DNA of 64,000 nucleotides, taken from Streptomyces sp. A2-16 (GTDB lineage Bacteria; Actinomycetota; Actinomycetes; Streptomycetales; Streptomycetaceae). Below are positions 53,401-60,204 of this stretch, one piece after another. The DNA lies in the NCBI RefSeq assembly GCF_018128905.1, contig NZ_CP063808.1:4588001-4652000 (forward strand), written 5' to 3'. The notes below the pieces were generated by a model. It was not told the origin of the DNA and made no database searches. It worked only from the letters and a program-made list of their open reading frames with translations. Made by a program: the position numbers and the translations under genes. Within the stretch, counting starts at the first letter, position 1; each line of letters starts with the position of its first letter.

Positions 53401-53548
53401 TGTCGGCGAACGAAAGTCCGCTGCTCTCGGCTACCACGGCCGTCTCGGCGGCCATAAGCATCACGACGCTGATAGCTATCTGCCGCAGCCGTCGTGCTTG
53501 GTGCACGCGGCCTCTTGGTCTGTGACGGGTCACAGGTCTGTGACGCAC
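47408..53548 (-). CDS. Large secreted RHS-repeat protein
   Basis: The 2046-residue protein starts at GTG 53548 with AGGGAGGGG before it. A long basic signal peptide (hydrophobic part IAISVVMLMAAETAVVA, residues about 26-42) is followed by a DNRLRE-type domain near 316-490, fibronectin-like segments, a long shell of YD repeats (for example TYDSRGREISYN) and the RHS core GVRVYDPATGRFLQTDPV near residue 1925. The last 85-90 residues form the variable tip with hydrophobic glycine-rich stretches. RHS proteins enclose and deliver toxic tips. The tip family here is unknown. Confidence 0.93.
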   Translation of the reverse strand: MRHRPVTRHRPRGRVHQARRLRQIAISVVMLMAAETAVVAESSGLSFADSATSASSASASSGTSTTFGPAEAQSEASAVLMARLQDRKIEVLSARTSDSTTYALPSGELETEAYAGPVRVKQDGTWKDINTSLSDTGADLTPEAAAADIAVSDGGDTDLASVTKGKESFGLGWQDKLPTPEVKDSTASYNLGSGQTLSVTALAQGFSENIHLAQQPDGGTVSYRIPLNLDALKLSQADSGHLLLKNSADDLVAEAPAPMMWDASKDDASGESAHQEQVATKVETADNGSQTLVLTPDKDFLATATYPVTVDPTSTLAVTTDTWVQTPDYPDSQVSSQELKSGTYDGGTDTARSYLKFDMSQFAGKHITSATMSLYNYYSATCSTSGAATVAKRITSSWSSSSITWGAQPSTTTTGKASNTGHWGYTGCAANWSNWNLQTIAQAWADGSANYGLQISADDESDSSTWRRFRSANYTTSGYAPKLVVTYNSYATTASLAISPSSVNAYSGKRYVATYTPTLSAKVTDPDGSTVKAQFEITNDPSYSGETSYSYAGTSSSVVSGGTAKLTIPSASQLAGAHLRMRVRGYDGTDYGSWSSYIYFVPNVAKPNAPTISCAPYSESTWTPAADSGATCTLDTSSSDGMGYYWGLDDSSVPNRVYDTTDGNGGDALTVAIKPGEDWHRLYAKTVDSGGNVSAAATEYDFGVGDGAGLLTPDEGDTAARRVSLTATGQSTYTGVTYQYRRGETDSWTNLPVVDVTKSSDSSAVSAWPVTFSGGTPPALTWNATDSLSQDGALDIRVAFTDGTTTAYSQPHTITLDRNAGTAPSEDIGTGSVNMLTGDFTLSPSDASAFGLSVSRTASSRRPTAGADAEGQVAIFGPQWTSGTTAEISNSNWAYVRRTSATSVALVDAHGNETGFTATSASGWKPEPGSEDLTLTGSLTSSFTLKDNGGTTTTFTKVDSSATTWQVSTTYLPTDNSTTKVVSEKVTSGSTTLARPKYLIAPTSAVTASTCETTPSTKGCRMLEFVYATSTTATSSALGDYSGQVKQIKEWATDPGASSATATVVSQYSYDNSGRLREQWDPRTSPALKTAYTYDSAGRVATLTPPGELPWTFAYGKAGKAATAGDGMLLSASRPNLTAGSKSTVDGTNATTSMVYDVPLTGSTAPNAMSTSNIGTWGQTDVPTDATAIFPADSVPSSNAGTDLAASDYTRATITYTDASGREVDTATPGKHIATTDYDQYGNITRELTAANRELALATSGDEQGEQVALNIDQLSSAERAELLSTRSFYSSDGLRETQEYGPLHQITLTSALKAGTGGTDLAAGTEWPARKHTVYSYDEGRPTDGTATIADQVTTTKVGAYVDGYPSDTDVHTTTTAYDWTKGLPTTTTTDPDGLSIARTTVYDALGRVIKSLQPKSDGTDADTTVTTYYSATGSGTCNGRPEWADLVCTTGPAGSITGGGTNPTQRPTKTYTYDRWGNTATTTDSANGVTRTTTTTYDAAGRVTNSSVSGGVGTAVPDTTTTYDPDNGRLATISTGAGTITHTYDSRGREISYNDGAGNTSSTAYDSLDRVVKVTDSAPSTVTYTYDTSQDPRGLATGLTDSVAGAFKATYDADGALATENMAGAVDLARTVDPTGMVTQQSYTTSSGVPVLADTADYDITGLRIAHTQSDGTSVGSTYTYDEANRLAQAVDTDGTSCTTRSYGYDKNSNRTSLATTSSDCGSNGTTTNQAASYDSSDRTVDSGYAYDAFGRTTTEPSGSSLAYYTNDMVRSLTAAANRQTWNLDADGRLASSATQTQGTDGTWTTTATTTSHYGCGCDSPTWTAEDTSGTITRDVTDLTGSLAAITGASGATVLQLTNLHGDVSVQYSPDGSQVRVLHTDEFGNPTDTDTDRYGWLGGQERPTATATDAILMGVRVYDPATGRFLQTDPVPGGSANSYEYAGQSPVSYADPAGTYKISWGWTQMHVTLSRKQNTALYSGAGWAAAAIGGIKKLGVYGRAAYYAFLGYGVLAWIAEQYGKCLRMNVPYASPWLVYPSYAKCARR

Positions 53549-53584
53549 AATCAGTCCCCTCCCTGATGCTCCGCACTACGGAGC
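53529..53584 (-). promoter_or_regulatory. Two dyads around the rhs start codon
   Basis: GCTCCG-TAGTG-CGGAGC lies at 53584-53568, before the ribosome site, and GTCACAG-AC-CTGTGAC at 53544-53529 spans codons 2-7. Both are also present in the duplicate at 42160-42215. They could be regulator sites or RNA hairpins that set translation. Confidence 0.55.
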
Positions 53585-53692
53585 TCAACGAAACGAACTG
53601 ATCTTCACCGAAGGGCTGCGGCGTGCTCACGGGATCCCAGGAGACGTTCAACCCAACCCACGCAAGTGATCAAGGAGCATTAAAGATTGCTC
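53549..53692 (-). promoter_or_regulatory. rhs leader, conserved in a second copy
   Basis: This non-coding leader is homologous to 42051-42195. The IS5 element at 53696 has split it from its upstream half at 54585-54760. Confidence 0.7.
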
Positions 53693-53757
53693 TAACTGGC
53701 TCTAACAAAAGCGAGTTGATCATGTGACTGTGTGCTTGATCGCTCGTTGATGTGGTC

Positions 53758-54575
53758 ATGGGGAAGCGTCAGTCGCGGCCGTGGATCGTGTCGGACGAAC
53801 TGTGGTCGCTCATCGAACCGTTGCTGCCCGAGCCACCGCCCAAGCAGGTCGAGGGACGGCCGCGAGTGCCCGACCGGCAGGCCTTGTGCGGCATCTTGTT
53901 CGTCCTGCACACCGGCATCCAGTGGGAGTACCTGCCCCAGGAGCTGGGCTTCGGCTCGGGCATGACCTGCTGGCGGCGCCTGGCGGCCTGGAACGAGGCC
54001 GGCGTGTGGGACCAGCTACATCAGCTGCTGCTGAACAGGCTGCGGTCGAAGAACCAGCTGGACTGGTCCCGGGCGGTGATCGATTCCTCCCATGTCCGGG
54101 CCGCACGCAGGGGCCCAAAAGCGGACCCAGCCCGGTCGACCGCGCACGGCCGGGCAGCAAGCACCACGTCCTCACCGACGGCCAGGGCATCCCGCTCGCC
54201 GTGTCGCTGACCGGCGGAAACCGCAACGACGTCACCCAACTGCTGCCCCTGCTGGACAAGATCCCGGCGGTGGCGGGAGTAGTGGGCCGGCCACGCAGGC
54301 GGCCCGACATGCTCTTCGCGGACCGCGGCTACGACCACGACAAGTACCGCCGGCTCCTGCGTGAACGCGGCATCCGGCCCGCGATCGCCGAACGGGGCCA
54401 GCCTCACGGCACCGGCCTGGGCACGTTCCGGTGGGTCGTCGAGCGCACCATCTCCTGGCTGCACGGCTTCCGCCGCCTGCGCATCCGCTGGGAACGGCGC
54501 GACGACATCCACGAAGCTTTCCTCGGCCTCGCCGTCTGCCTGATCACCCACCGACACGTCCAGAGGCTTTGTTAG
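53758..54575 (+). CDS. IS5-family transposase made by -1 frameshifting
   Basis: The first frame (ATG 53758 onward) has the DUF4096 head (SDELWSLIEPLLPEPPP, GILFVLHTGIQWEYLPQELGFG) and VIDSSHVRA with the first Asp. At CCCAAAA (54114-54120) the ribosome can slip -1 into the second frame: PGSKHHVLTDGQG, ADRGYDHDKYR (second Asp) and WVVERTISWLHGFRRLR (Glu), ending 54575. Zero-frame codons GGC CCA AAA fit the X-XXY-YYZ rule. The element looks complete. Confidence 0.88.
54114..54120 (+). other. Slippery heptamer CCCAAAA for -1 frameshifting
   Basis: The zero frame reads GGC CCA AAA, so tRNAs can re-pair one base back on CCC AAA. The two transposase frames join exactly here. Confidence 0.8.
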
Positions 54576-54584
54576 GGCCAGTAA

Positions 54585-54793
54585 GATGCAGTGGACCGGT
54601 TAGCTGCTTTATTGGCGCTTTTGCGCGCTTCGCTCCTTGCGCGATTGACGTATAGGGCGGTGGGCGGGTTCCTTGAGTCCCTTTAATGCTTTCCCAAGAA
54701 ATGAGAGAAGAGGTGAATCAATCAGCATAAAATTCACAAGAGTTGTGCAAGATCACCTGTTCGGGGGCAAAGATCCGTCGTCGTTCGCTGGGG
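54585..54793 (-). promoter_or_regulatory. Distal rhs upstream region
   Basis: This A/T-rich, gene-free stretch matches 41895-42050 in reversed orientation (ATCAATCGCGCA-like, TTCACCTCTTC and AACCGG marks). It was the continuous upstream DNA of the rhs gene before the IS5 insertion. Confidence 0.65.
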
Positions 54794-55780
54794 TCAGTAA
54801 GGCGGGAGGGCCGGTTCAGGCTTGTTCAGCATCTGGTCGAGTGTGCGGGCGAGGCCTTGCTCGTCGTCGACATGTGCGAGCCATGGGACGTTGTCGAGCA
54901 TGCGGGCCAGGTCATCGGTGACAAGGGTGTCGAGCGTTGTGCGCAGTTCGTCGGGGACCGGGTCGTCTACCAGGCAGAGCCAGGCGAGCGCGGCCGACAC
55001 GCGGACGTCTGCCGGCTGCGCGGGGTCGGGCCAAAGGGCGCGGGCCCAGACTGCGGCGCGGGGGTCGGCGTGCTCGCGGGCGAGTTCGGCTACGGCCAGG
55101 ACGAGGCTCGCGCGAACCCTGGTGCTCTGCTCGACGGCCAGGCGGGTGCGAAGGGCGTCTGCGATGCGGCCGGTTTCGCTGGAAGCGGTGGCCAGGGCGT
55201 AGCAGGCAGAGGTGCGCATCTCTGGGTCCGGGTCGTGAAGGAGTGGCAGGAGCAGGTCGGCGTCGGCGGTGATGGCGATGCGTGACGCCTCGATGGACCA
55301 GTTCATCGCGTAGCCGCCGCAGTCGTAGAGCCAGTCCTGCGTGGCGACTTTGAGGAACGTGTCGCGTGTGCCCTGCCCCCAATGCTGCTGTCGGGCGGCC
55401 GCGGTGGCCAGGTCGAGGGTGTCCGCGCGGTGATGCGCCGAGGGGTCGGCAACGATGCGGAGGAGGAAGGGGACGGTCAGCGGGGTGACGGAGCCGACCG
55501 TGCCTTGGTGGACGATGCTGCTCCACAGGCGCCGCATCGCATTCCTGGCCACCTCGGCGTTCGTGGCGCGCAGCCGGGCAAGAAGCTCGGGCACATCGCC
55601 ACCCGAGCTGTAAGCGTGCCTGAAGCGGCCCCAGGGCACCTCATCGAGGCGGAACCCGTCCTTGACCTCCTGCGGCATCCTCGCGATCACCGCGCGCACG
55701 TCGAGTGCCGTTCCCTCGTACGGCTCGAATCCGTGCTCATAGATCAGCTCGTGATCCAGCACAAACTCCTCAGACGCCAC
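54794..55780 (-). CDS. HEAT-repeat protein
   Basis: GTG at 55780 gives 328 residues. The middle and C-terminal parts are stacked helical repeats (DLLLPLLHDPDPEMRTSACYALATAS, TRVRASLVLAVAELA, VRVSAALAWLCLVDDPVP), typical HEAT/PBS-lyase-like units from residue about 100. The N-terminus is soluble and acidic. Such proteins are binding scaffolds. Related proteins in Streptomyces are common and uncharacterised. The longer start at 55828 adds 16 poor residues. Confidence 0.82.
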   Translation of the reverse strand: MASEEFVLDHELIYEHGFEPYEGTALDVRAVIARMPQEVKDGFRLDEVPWGRFRHAYSSGGDVPELLARLRATNAEVARNAMRRLWSSIVHQGTVGSVTPLTVPFLLRIVADPSAHHRADTLDLATAAARQQHWGQGTRDTFLKVATQDWLYDCGGYAMNWSIEASRIAITADADLLLPLLHDPDPEMRTSACYALATASSETGRIADALRTRLAVEQSTRVRASLVLAVAELAREHADPRAAVWARALWPDPAQPADVRVSAALAWLCLVDDPVPDELRTTLDTLVTDDLARMLDNVPWLAHVDDEQGLARTLDQMLNKPEPALPPY

Positions 55781-55962
55781 GCTTGCCCCCCGGCTGCATC
55801 GATGATCTAAAGGCCCCTTGTCTATCACGGCTCGCTCCCACGGGTGTCACGCTGCCCGATCAGGCCCGGAATCCCGGGCCTGAGAGCCGTTTTCGGGCCT
55901 CACGCCTGGAAGTGTCACGCTCTCGACGACGGGTGGACGGAACGTAATCGAGCGCGGATGTG
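55781..55962. other. Gap, no gene seen
   Basis: It presumably holds the promoter of the HEAT-repeat gene. No clear signal is seen. Confidence 0.3.
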
Positions 55963-56588
55963 CTCAGTCGTCTTCAAGAGCCTTCTGCACGTTGCTCCGG
56001 GTGAGGGCGGCGGGGCTGAGCGGATCCATCTTGCTCGCGGTGGTCTCCGGCGGATGTGCCCGGACAACCACGACGTACACCCGGACTCCCGCCAGTTCGA
56101 AGTACGGGGCCAGGAGTCGGCCGGGCCGTCGCCGTCGATCACGAGGGTCCGGTCGGGTGTGCGGTTGAAGACCACCACGTAGGCGACGTGCTTCCTGTAG
56201 TCCTGGGCGTACTCGTACACCTGCCGGACGCCCTTGGCGACGTAGGCGACGTTCCCGGAGTAGAGCTTGCCGTCCAGGGTGATCGGGTCCTCGCCATCGA
56301 GCTCACCGATCAGGTCGGGTTCGCCTGTCGTGGAGCGTGGCTTCGCGTGGGTTTGTACAACTCCTCGCCGGTCGGGGCCCTCTCTCGGAACTGGGCGTCC
56401 AGAGCGACACGGTTGAACCGCTCAGTGAGGTAGACGTAGCGGCGCAGGGCGAAGACGACGCTGCTGCGGTACTGCAGTTGCTCGGTGAGCCACTCAAACA
56501 GTGGGGTGAATGCCTGTCTGGCAAACCGCCGAGTGATGTCCGGTCGGGGTGAGCCAGACTTGGAGAGGTCGCTGGTCCTGGCTTTCAA
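55963..56588 (-). pseudogene. Nuclease-like gene broken by two frameshifts
   Basis: Three consecutive frames join into one protein: a helical start (FTPLFEWLTEQLQYRSSVVFALRRYVYLTERFN, about residues 28-60), a middle part DLIGELDGEDPITLDGKLY then VYEYAQDYRKHVAYVVVFN, and an end SPAALTRSNVQKALEDD. The middle part looks like a PD-(D/E)xK nuclease core (Asp, then DGK). Shifts lie near 56320 and 56120. The assignment to that fold is tentative. Confidence 0.55.
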
Positions 56589-56926
56589 TAAGCGTCTCCC
56601 GAGGTCGCATGATCCACAAGGTGGTCTTGCGGCGCTCGTGATGTCGGCCCGGACCGGTTCGCGGTGCCCACGCGAAGGCCGGCGAGGCGTTTGCGGACGA
56701 CCTGGTGGCTGCCTCGGTAGCCGCGAGCCTGGATCTCGAGAATCAAGCGACGTCGAAGTCCCGCAGCGTCCAGGGTTCGGGCAAACAGACGAACAGTAGC
56801 CGAGAGGTCAGCCGGGGAGTCTCCCGTCTCAACCTCAAGCTCCAACAGCCGTTCGAGGGCGGCGGTCAGCGAGCCGCTCGGCGCGGGCCTGGTCCAGCAG
56901 CCGGGGCAGGGCCTCAGCGGCACCAT
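56589..56926 (-). pseudogene. ISL3-family transposase remnant
   Basis: A minus-strand frame keeps LILEIQARGYRGSHQVVRKRLAGLRVG, a conserved internal block of ISL3 transposases, but no catalytic domain or IS ends. Confidence 0.7.
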
Positions 56927-56932
56927 TGAGTT

Positions 56933-57289
56933 TCAGACGCTGACGACTGCGGCGGCTGTCAGCGCTACCAGGTTGTCGGTCCAGCAGTCCGATTCCTTGG
57001 TGGCGACCTCGGCGCCGCAGTTTGCGCAGACGAGGTTGGGGCCGTCTTGGCCATGAAGTCCGCAGCAGCCGGCGCGCCGCCCGAGGTCGGCATGCAAAGC
57101 GGTGCCTGGCACGTCGTCAGGATGAAGGATAAATAGGGTGGCGTCGTAGTTGATTGCGTAGGTGCCCTGCGCCACCCGCGGATCTGCGATGCGATGGTCG
57201 GACAGGTGATCGCTTGCCGGGGACGCCTGTGATTCCTGGAGATCGCCCGTCAGAAGGTGATCGCAGTTCGCGCAGCTAAAGAGGGTCAC
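56933..57289 (-). CDS. Small zinc-ribbon-like protein
   Basis: GTG at 57289 gives 118 residues. CANC at residues 6-9 and a later GCCGLHGQDGPNLVCANCGAEVAT supply Cys pairs able to bind zinc; DCW follows. A similar layout occurs in small Streptomyces proteins of unknown role. It appears intact, with no neighbours that suggest a function. Confidence 0.75.
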   Translation of the reverse strand: MTLFSCANCDHLLTGDLQESQASPASDHLSDHRIADPRVAQGTYAINYDATLFILHPDDVPGTALHADLGRRAGCCGLHGQDGPNLVCANCGAEVATKESDCWTDNLVALTAAAVVSV

Positions 57290-57873
57290 CGGGACATTGT
57301 GCCGGGGTCACGCACTGTCTGACGCCCGATGGCTCACCCCTACGCTGCATGAGCCGACCGACGTCGATACGACCGGCGAGGTGAGGTCCATGCCGAGGGC
57401 TGCACCGCAGGTCGCGCCCGCCGAGCTGGCGATCCGCGGCTGCCTGTGTTCAGCCGTGGCACGCCCCGCGGATGACGCGCTCCACATGTTCATGGGTGCA
57501 GGCGACGCCTGACCCGAAGGAGACGTCCTCGGCGTCGTGCGTGAGAAACCCGAGAGTGCAGCGGCTGGTGTCCAGTCAACTCTCCTGGTTTCCGATGCGG
57601 GTGACGCGATCGGGTCCGGGGTGGTCGGTGCCAGGACCGGTATGCCCCAGCTTGCCCAGCCGAGCACGTGATGCTACGACACTGCCCCACCGTCCGTGCC
57701 CGCTGGCGCTCCCTGGTCACCGCCCGCCAGAACCACCTCGGATACTGACCGAGCTGAATCTGCGCCAGCACGCGATGTCGTTCCGCCCGTCGCGGCGAGC
57801 GTCTCTCGCCCCTGCCGTCGCGTCGTCGGCCCGCGTGATCGAGTCAGGAGTATGCCGTGTGGCCGGCCTGATG
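57290..57873. other. Gap of about 580 bases without a supported gene
   Basis: Several open frames exist but none has a ribosome site or a recognisable family. It may be decayed DNA at the edge of the accessory region. Confidence 0.4.
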
Positions 57874-58887
57874 TCAGTTGCTGTCGGGCGTCATCGAGAC
57901 CACGACCTTGCCGGCCTTGGTGCGACCTTGCTCGACGTACGCCATCGCCTCGAGCGTCTGATCGAACGGGAAGGTGCTGTCGATGACCGGGCGGAGCTTC
58001 CCGCTGTCGTAGAGGGCGCCGAGCTCGCGCAACTGGGAGCCACTGGCCTGCATGAAGAAGAACTGGTAGCGAACGCCTAGGGCCTTCGCCTGCTTGCGGA
58101 TCTTGCGACTGAGCACGTTCATGACCAGCCCCAGGAAGGAGGGAGCGCCGAGCTGCCTGGCGAACGCGGCGTCCGGCGGGCCTACGACGCTGACAGCCAG
58201 GCCGCCGGGCTTCAGCACGGTCAGCGACTTCTCCAGGTTCGCCCCGCCCACGGCGTCCAGCACCAGGTCGTAGCCGGACAGGACCTTGGAGAAGTCCTCC
58301 GTCTTGTAGTCGACGACGACGTCGGCGCCGAGGCTTCGGACCAGCTTCTCGGAGTCAGTGCTCGCGGTCGTCGCCACGGTGGCACCGAGGTGTTTGGCGA
58401 GCTGGATGACCGTCGATCCGAGTCCGCCGGCGCCGGCGTGGACGAGCACCTTCTGACCTGGCTTCACATGGGCCTGGTCCACGAGGACCTGCCAGGCGGC
58501 CAGGGCCACCAGCGGCACCGCGGCGGCCTCCTGCAAGGTGAGCGAGGCCGGCTTGGGCGCGACGTCGTCCATGTCGATCGCGATGTACTCCGCGAAGCCT
58601 CCGATCCGCAGGTCGCGCGGGCGGGCGTAGACCTCGTCGCCGACTTCGAAGCCGCGCACGGCTGAACCGACCCGCGTCACGACGCCGGCCACGTCATGAC
58701 CGAGCACGAACGGAGGCTTGTACTTCAACAGCTGCTTGAACTCCCCGTTACGGACCATCTTGTCCAGCGGGTTGATGCTCGCGGCGCTCACCCTGACCAG
58801 AACATCGCGGTCACCGACGCTGGGCTCGGGTACCTCGGCGGCGCGCACGCCGTCCTTGCCGTACTTCTCGACGACGAATGCCTTCAT
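57874..58887 (-). CDS. NADP-dependent quinone-oxidoreductase-like MDR enzyme
   Basis: This 337-residue medium-chain dehydrogenase has a GroES-like head with INPLDKMVRNGEF and PFVLGHDVAGVV, then the Rossmann part with LVHAGAGGLGSTVIQLAKHLG binding NADP(H). Structural and catalytic zinc Cys are absent, as in quinone oxidoreductases (zeta-crystallin type). It likely reduces quinones or enones. It is divergent from an HxlR regulator with an operator dyad between them, so it is probably the induced target of a redox- or aldehyde-sensing switch. Confidence 0.92.
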   Translation of the reverse strand: MKAFVVEKYGKDGVRAAEVPEPSVGDRDVLVRVSAASINPLDKMVRNGEFKQLLKYKPPFVLGHDVAGVVTRVGSAVRGFEVGDEVYARPRDLRIGGFAEYIAIDMDDVAPKPASLTLQEAAAVPLVALAAWQVLVDQAHVKPGQKVLVHAGAGGLGSTVIQLAKHLGATVATTASTDSEKLVRSLGADVVVDYKTEDFSKVLSGYDLVLDAVGGANLEKSLTVLKPGGLAVSVVGPPDAAFARQLGAPSFLGLVMNVLSRKIRKQAKALGVRYQFFFMQASGSQLRELGALYDSGKLRPVIDSTFPFDQTLEAMAYVEQGRTKAGKVVVSMTPDSN

Positions 58888-58947
58888 GCCGGCCGCCTTT
58901 CCACGTGATCTTCTCGGTCGCCTGTGTACTGGTCATGACGCTACTCG

Positions 58948-58971
58948 CTGAGTATAGAAAAGTAAACTCAG
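58948..58971. promoter_or_regulatory. Operator dyad CTGAGT-N12-ACTCAG
   Basis: The arms at 58948-58953 and 58966-58971 flank an A/T-rich centre that also has TA/TA symmetry. It lies between the divergent oxidoreductase and HxlR genes, and fits an HxlR-family binding site. Confidence 0.65.
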
Positions 58972-58989
58972 ACGGGTTAGAGTCACCCC

Positions 58990-59499
58990 ATGGATGCGAG
59001 GACCGAAGCTCTTCAGGACGCCGGCAGGGACACCCGACTCGACCGGGACATGTCCAACTGCTCGATCGCCCGGACCCTTGAGGTCGTGGGGGAGAAGTGG
59101 ACGATCCTGATCCTGCGCGAGGTCTGGTACGGCTTGTCCCGCTTCAGTGACTTCGAACGGGTCCTCGGCTGTCCCCGCAACCTTCTCGCTGCCCGGCTCC
59201 GGATGCTTGTCGAGGAGGGGATCCTGGCCACCGAGACCTACAAGGAGCCGGGTTCGCGGAGCCGGCCGAAGTACGTGATCACACCCAAGGGCGTGGACCT
59301 GGTCCCGGCGGTGATGGGGCTCCTGCAGTGGGGCGACCGCTACCGCGCCGACCCGGAGGGCGCGGCCGTACTGACGCGACACCGCGGATGCGGTGCGCAC
59401 GTCGATGCCCAGATCCGCTGCGAACGGGGCCACGCCGTGCCGGCGGAGGACATCGAGAGCGTCCCCGGCCCCGCATTTCGTCTGAGGCCCGCGGAGTGA
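58990..59499 (+). CDS. HxlR-family transcription regulator
   Basis: The 169-residue protein has the HxlR winged helix: NCSIARTLEVVGEKWTILILREV, then RFSDFERVLGCPRNLLAARLRMLVEEGI and YVITPKG. Cys24 sits at the start of the domain, where redox- or aldehyde-sensing Cys residues occur in relatives (YodB, HypR). A C-terminal extension has two more Cys/His groups (HRGCGAH, CERGH). It probably controls the divergent oxidoreductase. Confidence 0.92.
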   Translation: MDARTEALQDAGRDTRLDRDMSNCSIARTLEVVGEKWTILILREVWYGLSRFSDFERVLGCPRNLLAARLRMLVEEGILATETYKEPGSRSRPKYVITPKGVDLVPAVMGLLQWGDRYRADPEGAAVLTRHRGCGAHVDAQIRCERGHAVPAEDIESVPGPAFRLRPAE

Positions 59500-59533
59500 G
59501 CTGAGCGCGGTGGCGGCAGGAGTCCGGGTGGGC

Positions 59534-60139
59534 TCAGTCCGCCGGGGTGCGCTCACTCCGTCTGGCTCGGGCCTGGTGGAGGCGGACTTTGGTGCGGTTG
59601 CCGCAGCGGGACATCGAGCACCAGCGGCGGTTGTGGGCGGGGGAGCGGTCCAGGAAGCGCAAGGCGCATGTGTCCGCGCCGCACACGCGTACGCGCCGGA
59701 TCTCGGTCGACAGGAGCAGGTCTACGGCGTCCTGCGCGATCAGTGCCAGCGCGGTCGCGGGATCAGGTGCCGTGGTCGTGGTGTCGGCGGGCTCCAAGTG
59801 GCCGCCTTTGATGGCGATTTGCGGCGCCGGCCGGGGCGCCTGCGCTGCCGATCCATTGAGCAGCACGACGTCGCCGGAGGAGGGTAGCCGTCCGTCGGAG
59901 ACCGCGAGTACGGCCCGGTCGACCGCCTCGCGCAGGCGTCGGCCCGATGCCAGCACGGCGGCATCCACGGGATCCGGGGCGCCCGGTGCAAGCAGTCGGG
60001 CCCGCTGAAGCCAGAGGGTGAGATCGCCCGGGTTCCGGAGCGTCTCCCCCGGCGTGGGTTGCCACCGGTGGCGGAGGGTGTTGGTGAAGTCCAGACAGAC
60101 CCGCCCGCCGTCCCAGATCCACATGTCGTCCGTTGCCAC
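59534..60139 (-). CDS. CGNR zinc-finger regulator with ABATE domain
   Basis: The protein (about 201 residues from GTG 60139; GTG 60154 is also possible) has an ABATE-like N-terminal domain with GGRVCLDFTNTLRHRW and a C-terminal CGNR zinc finger: CGADTCALRFLDRSPAHNRRWCSMSRCGNRTK. These are stress-response regulators of actinomycetes. It is divergent from the dehalogenase-like gene, with a TAACC/GGTTA dyad between. Confidence 0.9.
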   Translation of the reverse strand: MATDDMWIWDGGRVCLDFTNTLRHRWQPTPGETLRNPGDLTLWLQRARLLAPGAPDPVDAAVLASGRRLREAVDRAVLAVSDGRLPSSGDVVLLNGSAAQAPRPAPQIAIKGGHLEPADTTTTAPDPATALALIAQDAVDLLLSTEIRRVRVCGADTCALRFLDRSPAHNRRWCSMSRCGNRTKVRLHQARARRSERTPAD

Positions 60140-60162
60140 GCCTTCATTCTGCACGTTAGGTT

Positions 60163-60181
60163 TAACCGTCTAAGAGGGTTA
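60163..60181. promoter_or_regulatory. TAACC-N9-GGTTA dyad in a divergent promoter
   Basis: The arms at 60163-60167 and 60177-60181 lie between the CGNR regulator and the hydrolase genes in a 65-base gap. This is a likely binding site of the regulator. Confidence 0.5.
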
Positions 60182-60204
60182 GTTCGTGCCGGGGAGGCGC
60201 ATCC

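Larger units (their letters stand above)
53696..54581. mobile_element. IS5-family element with TAA target duplication
   Basis: Inverted ends read CTGGCTCTAACAAAAGC on the left and CTGGCCCTAACAAAGCC (complement) on the right. TAA at 53693-53695 and 54582-54584 is the TNA target duplication. It is 886 bp long and inserted in the rhs upstream region. Confidence 0.9.

Noticed and set aside
33800..57900. An integrative element (ICE or prophage)
   Set aside because: There is no integrase, transfer gene, phage structural gene or tRNA-attached repeat. The region looks like accumulated IS and toxin loci.
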